A stretch of 6,665 nt of DNA from Bacteroidota bacterium. Lineage in GTDB: Bacteria; Bacteroidota; Rhodothermia; Balneolales; HLUCCA01. The stretch lies in NCBI GenBank assembly GCA_003448835.1, contig DLXM01000339.1, positions 1 to 6,665 on the forward strand. Reading direction: 5' to 3'. This document shows positions 1 through 6,597 of this stretch, piece by piece. Made by a program: the position numbers and the translations under genes. The notes under the pieces are model-generated. The model was given only the letters and a program-made list of their open reading frames with translations. It searched no databases and was not told the origin of the DNA. Every line of letters begins with the position of its first letter. Positions within the stretch are counted from its first letter, which is position 1.

Positions 1-1
1 T

Positions 2-595
2 ATTTTAGTTGGAACCCAATTGGTAGCCAAAGGACTTGATTTCCCGAATGTGACGGTCGTTGGGGTGGTAAATGCCGATACTGAGCTTGCTTTTCCATCG
101 TATCGATCCTCGGAAAGGATGTTTCAGCTATTAACCCAGGTCGCGGGACGAGCGGGTCGAGCGGAGAAAAAAGGGATGGTCTATTTGCAAACACGATTAC
201 CCGAACATCCTGCGTTGATTCATGCTTCCAAACATGATTTTGAAGCATTTGCGAAGTTTGAAATTCATTCCAGAAAAGAATTGTCCTATCCGCCTTACTC
301 GCGACTCATCCAGTTTCAGTTCAAATCAAAAGATGCCCAGAAAGTCGCCGAAGTTGCACAAAATTTTACGGAATTGTTGAGCCAGGTATTCTCCGGTGCT
401 CCCGTTTTGGGTCCGGCACCGGCAGTAATTCAGCGTTTATACAACGATTTCAGGTGGGAGAGTTTTGTTAAACTGGATGCATCCATGGGCACTAAAAAAA
501 TGGAATACCTGCTCGAGGCACTATTTTCAGCTTACGATAAACGCAAGCCAATCGGATCAAGCACCGTACGAATCAATGTAAATGTGGATGTCTAA
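2..595 (+). CDS. priA: Primosomal protein N' (PriA replication-restart helicase), C-terminal part, cut by window edge
   Basis: PriA is a superfamily 2, 3'-to-5' DNA helicase that recognises stalled or repaired forks and reloads the replicative helicase. The visible 197 codons are open from base 2 and carry the end of the second helicase lobe. GTQLVAKGLDFPNV (bases 11-52) corresponds to helicase motif V, and QVAGRAGRA (137-163) is motif VI with its arginine finger. The NADTELAFPSYRSSER stretch between them is typical of PriA. The PriA C-terminal domain follows, with the conserved E-L-x-Y-P-P-Y segment and the VLGPAPA segment. The DEAH box, zinc-binding cysteines and N-terminal DNA-binding domain lie upstream of the window. 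A TTG at 20 could be mistaken for a start, but the homologous frame continues upstream, so this is a truncated view and not a short gene. The stop TAA (593-595) lies 4 bp from the stop of convergent clpA. Confidence 0.95.
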   Translation: MLVGTQLVAKGLDFPNVTVVGVVNADTELAFPSYRSSERMFQLLTQVAGRAGRAEKKGMVYLQTRLPEHPALIHASKHDFEAFAKFEIHSRKELSYPPYSRLIQFQFKSKDAQKVAEVAQNFTELLSQVFSGAPVLGPAPAVIQRLYNDFRWESFVKLDASMGTKKMEYLLEALFSAYDKRKPIGSSTVRINVNVDV

Positions 596-596
596 T

Positions 597-620
597 GAAT
601 CAATCTTTTGATTGAATTTC
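597..620. terminator. Weak stem-loop between convergent priA and clpA
   Basis: TCAATC (600-605) and GATTGA (610-615) form a perfect 6-bp stem around a TTTT loop. GAA (597-599) and TTC (618-620) can extend it across a 2-nt bulge. It sits exactly where the two convergent genes meet and includes the clpA stop codon (600-602). The stem is AT-rich and no clear U-tract follows on either strand, so a role as a bidirectional terminator is only a guess from position and symmetry. Confidence 0.3.
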
Positions 621-2957
621 AAATGTGATGCTATCGTTTTTGAGTAAAACTTTTGCAGAACCACCTTTTTGAAGTTTACCAAATAGAATTTCATCCACTA
701 ATGGATCTTTCAGGTACTCTTGAATCACACGCGACATCGGTCGGGCACCGTAGGCAGGACTATAACCCTTCGCAGCTAACCAATTTCTGGCATCTTTCGA
801 TAATTCAAGCGTAACTTTTTTCTCACCAAGCTGGACATTCAGCTCTGCGACAAATTTATCGACAATCTTGAGGATGACTTTCTCATCCAGGTGTTTAAAG
901 ATGATAATATCATCCAGGCGATTGCGAAACTCAGGTGTGAAATGTTGTTTGATGGCACCCATTGGATCTCCACCTGAAACCGCATGGTCACCATCAAGGA
1001 AACCAATTCCACTTCGACTGATTTCACGTGAACCAACATTTGATGTCATTACCAAAATTACATTTCGGAAATCAGCTTTTCGTCCTGTGTTATCAGTAAG
1101 AGTTGCGTAATCCATTATTTGTAACAAAACATTGTACACATCCGGATGAGCTTTTTCAATTTCATCCAACAACAACACACTATTTGGATTTCTTCGAATG
1201 GCATCTGTGAGAAGTCCACCTTGCTCAAAACCAACATATCCTGCCGGAGCACCAATTAAACGGGACACAGTATGTTTTTCCATGTACTCACTCATGTCAA
1301 AACGCACCAATTCGATACCCATTTGTTGGGATAATACTCTACAAAGTTCCGTTTTACCAACTCCGGTCGGACCGGAAAACAAAAACGAACCAATCGGTTT
1401 TTGAGTGTTCCCAAGTCCGGCACGATTTCTTTTAACTGCGTTGACCATGGCATGAATCGCCTTTTCTTGACCGTAAACAGCGCTTTCAAGATTCTTATCC
1501 AACTCGCGAAGGCTTTCTTTGTCACCGGATGTCATGCTCTGAATTGGAATTCTGGCAATATTTGCGACCAATTCTTCGACGTCGCGCATCGTTACCTGCT
1601 TGCGATTCGTGGATTTCAACGAAACCCGGGCTCCAACTTCATCCATTACATCAATGGCTTTATCCGGCAATTGTCTATCGTTCAAATACCGAACTGATAA
1701 ATTCACTGCAGCTTCCACTGCGGATGGTTGATATTTAAGTCCATGATAGGATTCAAATTCGGGTTGTAATCCAGTCAGAATCTTGATGGCATCTTCACTC
1801 GAGGGTTCATGAATATCGACTTTTTGAAATCTTCGAGACAGTGCACGATCTTTTTCGAAATGATTTTTATACTCTTCAAAGGTGGTAGCGCCTACACATC
1901 GAAGTTTACCGGATTGCAAGGCGGGTTTTAACAGATTAGAAGCATCCATTGTACTGTTTCCCGCGGCACCGGCACCAATCAGATTGTGAATTTCATCAAT
2001 AAACAAGATTACTTTTTTCTCTTGTGTAATTTCATTGATCACTTTTTTCAGACGTTCTTCAAAATCACCGCGGAAACGAGTTCCAGCTAATAAATTGCCT
2101 AAATCCAGGGATAGCAATCGATAACCGGACAGACGATCAGGTACTGTTCCACTAGCCAAACGTTGTGCGAGTCCCTGAGCGATTGCTGTTTTCCCAACCC
2201 CGGGATCGCCAACAAAAATTGGATTATTTTTAAGTCTTCGGCTCAGAATTTCAACCGTGCGCTGGACCTCGACATCTCGTCCGATCAGTTTATCGAATGC
2301 ACCATCCACAGCCAGTTGGGTCCAATCGTCTGTGAACAACGCCAAAGCAGATCGTTTGTTCTTTTTCTTCGATGCAGTTTGTTTATCAGATTGAGTTTTA
2401 TTGATGTCATCAGGTCTTAAAGAAGACGATTCATCATCAAAATCATCAAAATCATCAAAATTGAATTGGTCTGCATCATCACCCAGTTCATCCCAGATGG
2501 CGTCATCCAGATCGTCATCTTCCAGATCATCTACCATTTTTCGGATGCCATGCGCAACATAATTCATAATGTCGAGTCGTTCGATACCTTGTTTTCGAAG
2601 GAAAAATACCGCATGGGAATCTTCCTCAGTAAACATTGAAATCAAAACATCACCAATACCTACTTCTTTTTGTTCAGCAGCATGAGCGTGCATCAAACAA
2701 TGATGGATAACCCGTTTAAAACTAGTCGTGTGAACGGGTTCCTCCTCGGGAGTGACTTTTTCGAGTTGGGTGTAAAACACCTGGAGATCCTCCTGAAGCA
2801 ATGCAATATCTACGCCGGCCGAATATAAAATTTTGTACCCGGTATCATCCAAAATAATGGCATGCAATAAGTGCTCAATACTCACAAACGCATGATTGTC
2901 GGTTCTGGCAAGAAGCCAGGTATCTCTCAACACTTTGTCTAATTCTTTACTGTACAT
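600..2957 (-). CDS. clpA: ATP-dependent Clp protease ATP-binding subunit ClpA (AAA+ unfoldase)
   Basis: ClpA is a hexameric AAA+ unfoldase that threads cytoplasmic substrates into the ClpP peptidase. The 785 residues are slightly longer than E. coli ClpA (758). Order of parts: Clp N-domain (about 1-140), an acidic linker (143-175, rich in D/E), first AAA+ module with Walker A GDPGVGKT (250-257), pore loop TRFRG (293-297), Walker B ending DE (321-322) and arginines R375/R376; second module with Walker A GPTGVGKT (529-536), pore loop GYVG (573-576), Walker B LLLDE (595-599), arginines R678/R680 and sensor-2 GAR (737-739). IGF (651-653) falls where E. coli has the IGL ClpP-docking loop. There is no ClpB/ClpC-type middle domain, and clpS lies just upstream, so ClpA fits best. 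The ATG start follows the clpS stop by 3 bp with no evident Shine-Dalgarno sequence, suggesting translational coupling. All catalytic motifs are intact. The first pore loop has Phe where E. coli ClpA has Tyr. Confidence 0.95.
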   Translation of the reverse strand: MYSKELDKVLRDTWLLARTDNHAFVSIEHLLHAIILDDTGYKILYSAGVDIALLQEDLQVFYTQLEKVTPEEEPVHTTSFKRVIHHCLMHAHAAEQKEVGIGDVLISMFTEEDSHAVFFLRKQGIERLDIMNYVAHGIRKMVDDLEDDDLDDAIWDELGDDADQFNFDDFDDFDDESSSLRPDDINKTQSDKQTASKKKNKRSALALFTDDWTQLAVDGAFDKLIGRDVEVQRTVEILSRRLKNNPIFVGDPGVGKTAIAQGLAQRLASGTVPDRLSGYRLLSLDLGNLLAGTRFRGDFEERLKKVINEITQEKKVILFIDEIHNLIGAGAAGNSTMDASNLLKPALQSGKLRCVGATTFEEYKNHFEKDRALSRRFQKVDIHEPSSEDAIKILTGLQPEFESYHGLKYQPSAVEAAVNLSVRYLNDRQLPDKAIDVMDEVGARVSLKSTNRKQVTMRDVEELVANIARIPIQSMTSGDKESLRELDKNLESAVYGQEKAIHAMVNAVKRNRAGLGNTQKPIGSFLFSGPTGVGKTELCRVLSQQMGIELVRFDMSEYMEKHTVSRLIGAPAGYVGFEQGGLLTDAIRRNPNSVLLLDEIEKAHPDVYNVLLQIMDYATLTDNTGRKADFRNVILVMTSNVGSREISRSGIGFLDGDHAVSGGDPMGAIKQHFTPEFRNRLDDIIIFKHLDEKVILKIVDKFVAELNVQLGEKKVTLELSKDARNWLAAKGYSPAYGARPMSRVIQEYLKDPLVDEILFGKLQKGGSAKVLLKNDSITFEIQSKD
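2434..2460 (-). repeat. Three perfect tandem copies of a 9-bp unit inside clpA, encoding an FDD repeat
   Basis: The + strand reads tcatcaaaa three times without error (2434-2442, 2443-2451, 2452-2460). On the coding strand this gives the repeated residues Phe-Asp-Asp in the acidic linker between the ClpA N-domain and the first AAA+ ring. Loss or gain of a copy by slippage would stay in frame and change only the linker length. Confidence 0.85.
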
Positions 2958-2960
2958 GGT

Positions 2961-3275
2961 TTAAGTTTTTTCCGTTACGCATTTGAGTGGATGTCCTTCT
3001 TTTTTACTCAACTGCTCTACAAGTTCAACTTTTGTTTCAGCAATCTCTTTCGAATATAAGCCACAAATCCCACGTCCCTTACGATGGACATCATTTGTGA
3101 TCTGCACAGATTCTGCGACATTTTTTCGAAAAATCGTTACTAACACCTTTACAACGAATTCAAACGTCGTATAATTATCATTTAATAAAATTACAGCATA
3201 CTTAGGAGGCTCAGTGAGCTTCGTTTTTACTTTTTCGCTTAATCCAGTATGTCCGGCTGGTGATTTAATACTCAC
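2961..3275 (-). CDS. clpS: ClpS, N-degron adaptor for ClpA
   Basis: ClpS binds proteins with destabilising N-terminal residues (Leu, Phe, Tyr, Trp in E. coli) and hands them to ClpA through the ClpA N-domain. At 104 residues it has normal family length. The core begins near residue 23 (PPKYAVILLNDNYTTFEFVV), and RGICGLYSKEIAETKVE (68-84) is the second family signature. By alignment with E. coli ClpS, N32, D33 and H64 match the residues that hold the substrate alpha-amino group (N34, D35, H66). Three pocket-side positions differ: D36 becomes N34, the gatekeeper M40 becomes F38, and M62 becomes T60. The start is GTG (3275-3273): an in-frame TAA lies ten codons upstream and no ATG intervenes. 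The gene is first in a two-gene operon with clpA. The tail after HPLKC is short, as usual. Confidence 0.93.
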   Translation of the reverse strand: MSIKSPAGHTGLSEKVKTKLTEPPKYAVILLNDNYTTFEFVVKVLVTIFRKNVAESVQITNDVHRKGRGICGLYSKEIAETKVELVEQLSKKEGHPLKCVTEKT

Positions 3276-3280
3276 GTGAA

Positions 3281-3290
3281 CAATATTATA
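3281..3290 (-). promoter_or_regulatory. Candidate -10/-7 element for the clpSA operon
   Basis: On the - strand this reads TATAATATTG, which contains a perfect sigma70-type -10 (TATAAT) and overlaps TAATATTG, a 5-of-6 match to the defined positions of the Bacteroidota -7 form TAnnTTTG. It lies only 5-9 nt from the GTG start of clpS, so a transcript initiated from it would be leaderless or nearly so. No convincing -35 or -33 partner is seen at the usual distance (TTGCAA at 3316-3311 is 20 bp away from TATAAT). Position and sequence are the only support. Confidence 0.4.
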
Positions 3291-3532
3291 GGTCTCAATT
3301 TAGATTTCTGTTGCAATTTCAAACGAAGTGTTAGTTCGGATTTAAATGCAATCGTTCGAAGTTATTTTTCAATAGTTAAACAACGAACTCATAGACAAAA
3401 TTTCAAGTTCTAAGATTTAATGATCCGACTTCAATAAAACGAACATCCAAAGTTACAAACAATAATGTAATCCATTCGCTCGAAGTTCGATGCAGTTGTG
3501 TCGGTTAGCAACGGAATTTTACATATTTCCGG

Positions 3533-3565
3533 TTTTCAAGTGTTACGCTTTATTTGGTATATTGG
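3533..3565 (+). promoter_or_regulatory. Candidate promoter for the olsF-like gene
   Basis: TTTTCA (3533-3538) is followed after 19 bp by TATATTGG (3558-3565). The latter is a plausible -10 (TATATT) and matches the Bacteroidota -7 form TAnnTTTG at five of six defined positions. It would give a leader of about 85-90 nt that contains the AACT/AGTT symmetric sequence and the 12-bp palindrome. The -35 side is weak. This is an inference from motif and position only. Confidence 0.28.
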
Positions 3566-3566
3566 C

Positions 3567-3590
3567 AACTAATAACTGAGCTAGTTAGTT
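3567..3590. promoter_or_regulatory. Symmetric AACT/AGTT cluster upstream of the olsF-like gene, possible operator
   Basis: AACTAA (3567-3572) is the exact inverse of TTAGTT (3585-3590), and an inner AACT (3574-3577) faces AGTT (3583-3586). Four half-sites in 24 bp, just downstream of the candidate -10, would suit a dimeric regulator. They could also form a hairpin in the leader RNA. No known regulator site is recognised. Confidence 0.25.
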
Positions 3591-3625
3591 TGTGATTGCA
3601 TACGTTATATGGGATGTAATCGTTA

Positions 3626-3637
3626 ATTCTATAGAAT
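3626..3637. repeat. Perfect 12-bp palindrome in the leader of the olsF-like gene
   Basis: ATTCTATAGAAT is identical on both strands and ends 21 bp before the ATG at 3659. Its right half contains TAGAAT, five of six matches to a -10 box, but no -35 is found 16-18 bp upstream. It may be a binding site for a small dimeric repressor, or chance in AT-rich DNA. Confidence 0.3.
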
Positions 3638-3658
3638 ACGGTAAAGTAACGCCCGAGC

Positions 3659-5533
3659 ATGAACGCTGATAATTCGGATAGTAAAAAAAATATTTTCAAT
3701 CTAGACCTAAAGCTTGATAACAAGCTCATGGACAGCGTGTACAAATCAATTCAACCTGCACTTGAAAAAGTGATCGGGGTTCCTGGTTTAATGGATATTT
3801 ATAATGGTGCGGTTGCTCAAAACGATCCTGATAAGTTTTCGGATGCCATTTTACGTCACATGGATATTAAATGTGAGATTTCTGAACAGGATCTTGCCAG
3901 AATCCCTAAAAATGGCAAAATAGTAGTCGTTGCAAACCACCCATTTGGTGGGATCGAAGGCATCATCATGGGTGCAATTCTGCAACGCGTTCGTCCCGAT
4001 GTGAAAATCATGGCCAATTATGTTTTGTCCGTGATTCCCGAAATGCGGGATTTGTTCCTTTTTGTAGATCCTTTCGGTGGACCATCTGCTGCCCGCGCAA
4101 ATCTGGCTACGATGAAATCAACGATAAGCTGGGTGAAGGATAATCAAATGCTCGGGGTTTTTCCCTCTGGCGAGGTATCACATTTGAAATGGGGAAGCCG
4201 GAAAATTATTGATCCACCCTGGAGTGATACTATCTCTAAGATTATTAGGAAAACCGAGAGTCAGGTCATCCCAATGTTTTTTGCCGGTAATAATCGCATG
4301 ATATTTCAGATTGCGGGACTCTTGCATCCACGTTTGCGAACCGCGTTGATTCCTCGTGAACTCATCAATAAACGTGGATCAGCGATCGAAATTCGGGTGG
4401 GCAATGTAATTCCATGGTCACGCCTGAAAAAAATCCAATCTGAAAAAGAGTTGACTGAGTATCTCCGTCATCGGACTTACATGCTTGAAAATCGTCCGGC
4501 TTCGGAACATAAACCTGGTATTGTTGAGAAAATCGTAAACTGTGGATTAGAGCCACTTATTGATCCGGTTGATCCCGAGTTATTATATAATGATGTTGAG
4601 CAACTTCCGGAATCACAATTGTTACTTTCGAGTGGCGAAATGGAAGTCTATCACGCCGCGTACAAGCAGATTCCGAACATCATGCGTGAAATTGGACGAT
4701 TACGTGAACATACTTTCCGTGCTACGGATGAAGGCACGGGGAAACCCATCGATATTGATGAATTTGACTCATATTATCAGCATTTATTTGTCTGGAATAA
4801 AGAAAAAAACGAACTGGTAGGTGCTTATCGTTTGGGTAGAACCGACAATATCATCAAGTGTTTTGGCAAAAAAGGACTTTACACCACGACACTTTTTAAT
4901 ATCAAAAGCTCATTTTTTGATGAGATTAATCCGGCTTTGGAGATGGGACGATCGTTTGTCCGACCGGAATATCAACGATCATTTTCACCCTTGTTGATGC
5001 TCTGGCGTGGAATTGGTCATTATGTAGCTAAATATCCGAAGTACAAGATTCTGTTTGGACCCGTTTCGATCAACAAAGAGTATCAATCCAGTTCCCGTCA
5101 ATTGATGGTCACCTTCCTGAAAATCCACAATTATCTACCGGAACTTGCTGCCAAAGTCAAAGCCCGCACCCCGTTTCGCTCTCGCAAAATCAAAGGGTGG
5201 GACAAAAAACACAGCAAACGCATTATCAGCAGTATTGATGAGGTATCGGAAGTCGTCAGTGACCTGGAATGGGATGATAAAGGTGTCCCAATTTTATTGA
5301 AACAATACCTGAAAATGGGTGGGAAGTTGCTCGGATTTAACATTGATCCGAATTTCAGTGATGTATTGGACGGACTTATTTTGGTGGATGTCACTAAGAC
5401 CGATCCGAAGATTATGGAGCGCTACATGCCCCGCGAAAAACTCATGAAATTCCATGAGCTCCATAAATCTGATGCGTATACCAAAGATCTGCCGAAATCC
5501 AAACCAACCGAAAATCTGGTTGAAACTGAGTAA
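3659..5533 (+). CDS. olsF: Bifunctional acyltransferase, OlsF-like (O-acyltransferase fused to OlsB-type N-acyltransferase)
   Basis: OlsF-type enzymes make ornithine lipid alone: the GNAT half N-acylates ornithine with a 3-hydroxy fatty acid and the PlsC/OlsA-like half O-acylates the hydroxyl. The N-terminal domain (about 30-290) shows ANHPFGGIEG (92-101), the HX4D-type catalytic box here in the form HX5E (H94, E100), and FPSGE (168-172), the second acyltransferase motif. The C-terminal domain (about 320-600) shows LREHTFRATDEG (348-359), LVGAYRLG (386-393), ALEMGRSFVRPEY (426-438) and FGPVSI (466-471), all of the OlsB/Acetyltransf_5 style. GGKLLGFNIDPNFSDVLDGLILVD (554-577) is the usual family tail. 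No signal peptide or clear membrane helix is evident; it probably works at the inner face of the inner membrane. The ATG at 3659 is preceded by in-frame TAA (3647-3649) and lacks a Shine-Dalgarno sequence. The gene stands alone. Ornithine as substrate is inferred; glycine or another amino acid remains possible. Confidence 0.8.
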   Translation: MNADNSDSKKNIFNLDLKLDNKLMDSVYKSIQPALEKVIGVPGLMDIYNGAVAQNDPDKFSDAILRHMDIKCEISEQDLARIPKNGKIVVVANHPFGGIEGIIMGAILQRVRPDVKIMANYVLSVIPEMRDLFLFVDPFGGPSAARANLATMKSTISWVKDNQMLGVFPSGEVSHLKWGSRKIIDPPWSDTISKIIRKTESQVIPMFFAGNNRMIFQIAGLLHPRLRTALIPRELINKRGSAIEIRVGNVIPWSRLKKIQSEKELTEYLRHRTYMLENRPASEHKPGIVEKIVNCGLEPLIDPVDPELLYNDVEQLPESQLLLSSGEMEVYHAAYKQIPNIMREIGRLREHTFRATDEGTGKPIDIDEFDSYYQHLFVWNKEKNELVGAYRLGRTDNIIKCFGKKGLYTTTLFNIKSSFFDEINPALEMGRSFVRPEYQRSFSPLLMLWRGIGHYVAKYPKYKILFGPVSINKEYQSSSRQLMVTFLKIHNYLPELAAKVKARTPFRSRKIKGWDKKHSKRIISSIDEVSEVVSDLEWDDKGVPILLKQYLKMGGKLLGFNIDPNFSDVLDGLILVDVTKTDPKIMERYMPREKLMKFHELHKSDAYTKDLPKSKPTENLVETE

Positions 5534-5561
5534 TTGCCTGTTAGGTACTCAAAATTTGCTG

Positions 5562-6119
5562 TTATAAAAGGTTTTCTAAAAGGGTGGCGGTGTTTTGTAG
5601 ATTTGTTTTCCGAAATTTGTCCAATATTTCTTCAGCTGAAATGGGTGGATTATTCAGGTTTTCAACTTGAGTTATAAAAGCTTGTGTCGCTATAATTGGA
5701 GACACTTCAATTATAGAAGTTAGATAATCATCGGGATGTATTGCTTTTATGCCATGTTTGGCTAATTCTTTGGATGGAAAGTCCTTGATATTAAATGTTA
5801 CGATAAAGCTTGCATTACTTTTAATCGCTGCAGCCAATACGTGTACATCATCATTGTCGGGCAATTTTAAACCTATTGACAATTGCTCATAACTGGTGAC
5901 ATTAGCTCGTGGAAACGTGTCATTCATCATAGATCGCATCCTGTCGAAATTTTTCGCAGTTAGATCTGGTCTATTTTTTAGTATACTTCGAATCCATTCG
6001 TCATTTATTTGATCACTCCACCTTGGTTCGTACAGTTTTTGCTGTGCCAAATACAGAAAAAAATCACGAACAGGCGCAGAGTACAATACACATGCATCCA
6101 GAACAACAATTTTGAGCAT
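5562..6119 (-). CDS. vapC: PIN-domain endoribonuclease toxin, VapC50-like
   Basis: PIN-domain VapC toxins are Mg2+-dependent RNases that cut selected RNAs, often tRNA or rRNA, when freed from the antitoxin. The four expected acidic residues are visible: D8 in VVLDACVLYSA, E41 in INDEWIRS, D91 in LPDNDDVHVLAAAI, and D113 in VTFNIKDFP. The PIN fold covers roughly residues 3-130. Residues 131-185 (including PPISAEEILDKF) form a C-terminal extension, which makes the protein longer than ordinary 130-residue VapC and fits the VapC50 type. The gene starts 6 nt after the antitoxin stop, and the sequence before its ATG (ATCTCC) is not a Shine-Dalgarno sequence, so translation is probably coupled to the antitoxin gene. 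It ends 28 bp from the convergent olsF stop with no obvious terminator between. The catalytic set looks intact. RNA target unknown. Confidence 0.85.
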   Translation of the reverse strand: MLKIVVLDACVLYSAPVRDFFLYLAQQKLYEPRWSDQINDEWIRSILKNRPDLTAKNFDRMRSMMNDTFPRANVTSYEQLSIGLKLPDNDDVHVLAAAIKSNASFIVTFNIKDFPSKELAKHGIKAIHPDDYLTSIIEVSPIIATQAFITQVENLNNPPISAEEILDKFRKTNLQNTATLLENLL

Positions 6120-6125
6120 GGAGAT

Positions 6126-6563
6126 TTAGTACAAATTCAGAAGTTGAGACTCTTCGGTAAGTTTTTTCAGATTGACCAGCGCAATTTGTTTCTGTATTTC
6201 TTCATAGTTTTTCAGGTCGGAGAAAAGCACTCTGCGGTGTCGACCAACTTTTTTGAAAGGAAGCTTGCCGGCTTCTAATAATCTAACGACGAAAGGTCGC
6301 GAAACATTCAGATAATCGGCTACTTGTTGAGTGGTCAAATATTGATCCTCACTGAGAATTTCAGAATGTTTACCCTCAGCAAGATTTTTTAGAATAGTTT
6401 CGATGCTGTCTAATGCCGATACAGGAAGTTGAAAAGCCGTTCCACTATCTTTAACAGCGAATTCAATTGATTGTGCGTTGTTTTTGTAGAGTTTAGACAG
6501 TTTACGAAAGCTTTTAAGAGAACGTTTTGCAAGGTCTTGGTCAGTGGTTGCTGTGTTTGCCAT
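6126..6563 (-). CDS. vapB: Excisionase-type HTH antitoxin, VapB50-like
   Basis: This 145-residue protein has the MerR/excisionase-type DNA-binding domain (HTH_17) at about residues 75-118: LTTQQVADYLNVSRPFVVRLLEAGK followed by the wing KVGRHRRVLFSDL. Antitoxins of the VapB50 kind share this domain and precede a long PIN toxin, exactly the arrangement here. Residues 1-70 are charged and variable and contain FQLPVSALDSIETILKNLAEG. In known VapBC pairs the C-terminal tail often blocks the nuclease; the last 27 residues here are a candidate for that, but this is not shown by sequence. The ATG (6563-6561) has no Shine-Dalgarno sequence. A 29-bp imperfect palindrome 35-63 bp upstream is a likely binding site for autoregulation. 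A lone excisionase is the alternative, but no integrase or attachment site is present. Confidence 0.83.
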   Translation of the reverse strand: MANTATTDQDLAKRSLKSFRKLSKLYKNNAQSIEFAVKDSGTAFQLPVSALDSIETILKNLAEGKHSEILSEDQYLTTQQVADYLNVSRPFVVRLLEAGKLPFKKVGRHRRVLFSDLKNYEEIQKQIALVNLKKLTEESQLLNLY

Positions 6564-6597
6564 GGCGGTATTGGTTTGTTGTATTTCTAGTAATATA

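Larger units (their letters stand above)
3276..3658. other. Divergent intergenic region between clpS and the olsF-like gene
   Basis: These 383 bp hold no gene that I can support: no tRNA, no convincing coding frame and no CRISPR-like repeat. The region is AT-rich and contains the starts of two divergent transcription units. It also holds several short symmetric sequences: TCGAA-g-TTCGA (3480-3490), a weak CGGAA/TTCCG stem (3512-3531, 10-nt loop), AACTAA/TTAGTT arms (3567-3590), and the perfect 12-bp palindrome ATTCTATAGAAT (3626-3637). The word GTTCG or its complement CGAAC occurs five times between 3334 and 3489. A small RNA or a regulator-binding region is possible but unproven. Confidence 0.6.

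Noticed and set aside
868..1110. Open frame on the + strand opposite clpA; similar ones at 1198-1404, 1401-1697, 1529-1738 and 2163-2420
   Set aside because: They lie wholly inside the intact, strongly conserved clpA frame, show no recognisable domain and have no start context.
600..2957. ClpC or ClpB identity for the AAA+ gene
   Set aside because: No long coiled-coil middle domain or UVR motif between the rings, overall length is ClpA-like, and clpS is directly upstream.
3276..3658. CRISPR array, tRNA or riboswitch in the intergenic region
   Set aside because: No regularly spaced long repeats, no cloverleaf with a T-loop signature, and no known aptamer core seen by eye.
3550..3744. 64-codon open frame on the - strand overlapping the start of the olsF-like gene
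   Set aside because: Composition is that of an antisense shadow (Leu/Ser/Phe rich), it overlaps the first codons of olsF, and no homology is recognised.
4365..4820. Short frames inside olsF (4365-4556 on -, 4560-4820 on +) and 5131-5394 on -
   Set aside because: All sit within the conserved fusion acyltransferase frame and have no family features.
5534..5561. Rho-independent terminator between olsF and vapC
   Set aside because: The 28-bp gap has no stable stem; nearby A/T runs belong to the vapC coding end.
6009..6278. 89-codon + strand frame spanning the vapC start and vapB end
   Set aside because: Antisense to two recognisable genes, with no motif and no credible start.
6126..6563. Phage excisionase or MerR regulator rather than an antitoxin
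   Set aside because: The gene is followed 6 nt later by a PIN-domain RNase gene, no integrase or attachment repeat is present, and there is no MerR effector or dimerisation helix pattern.
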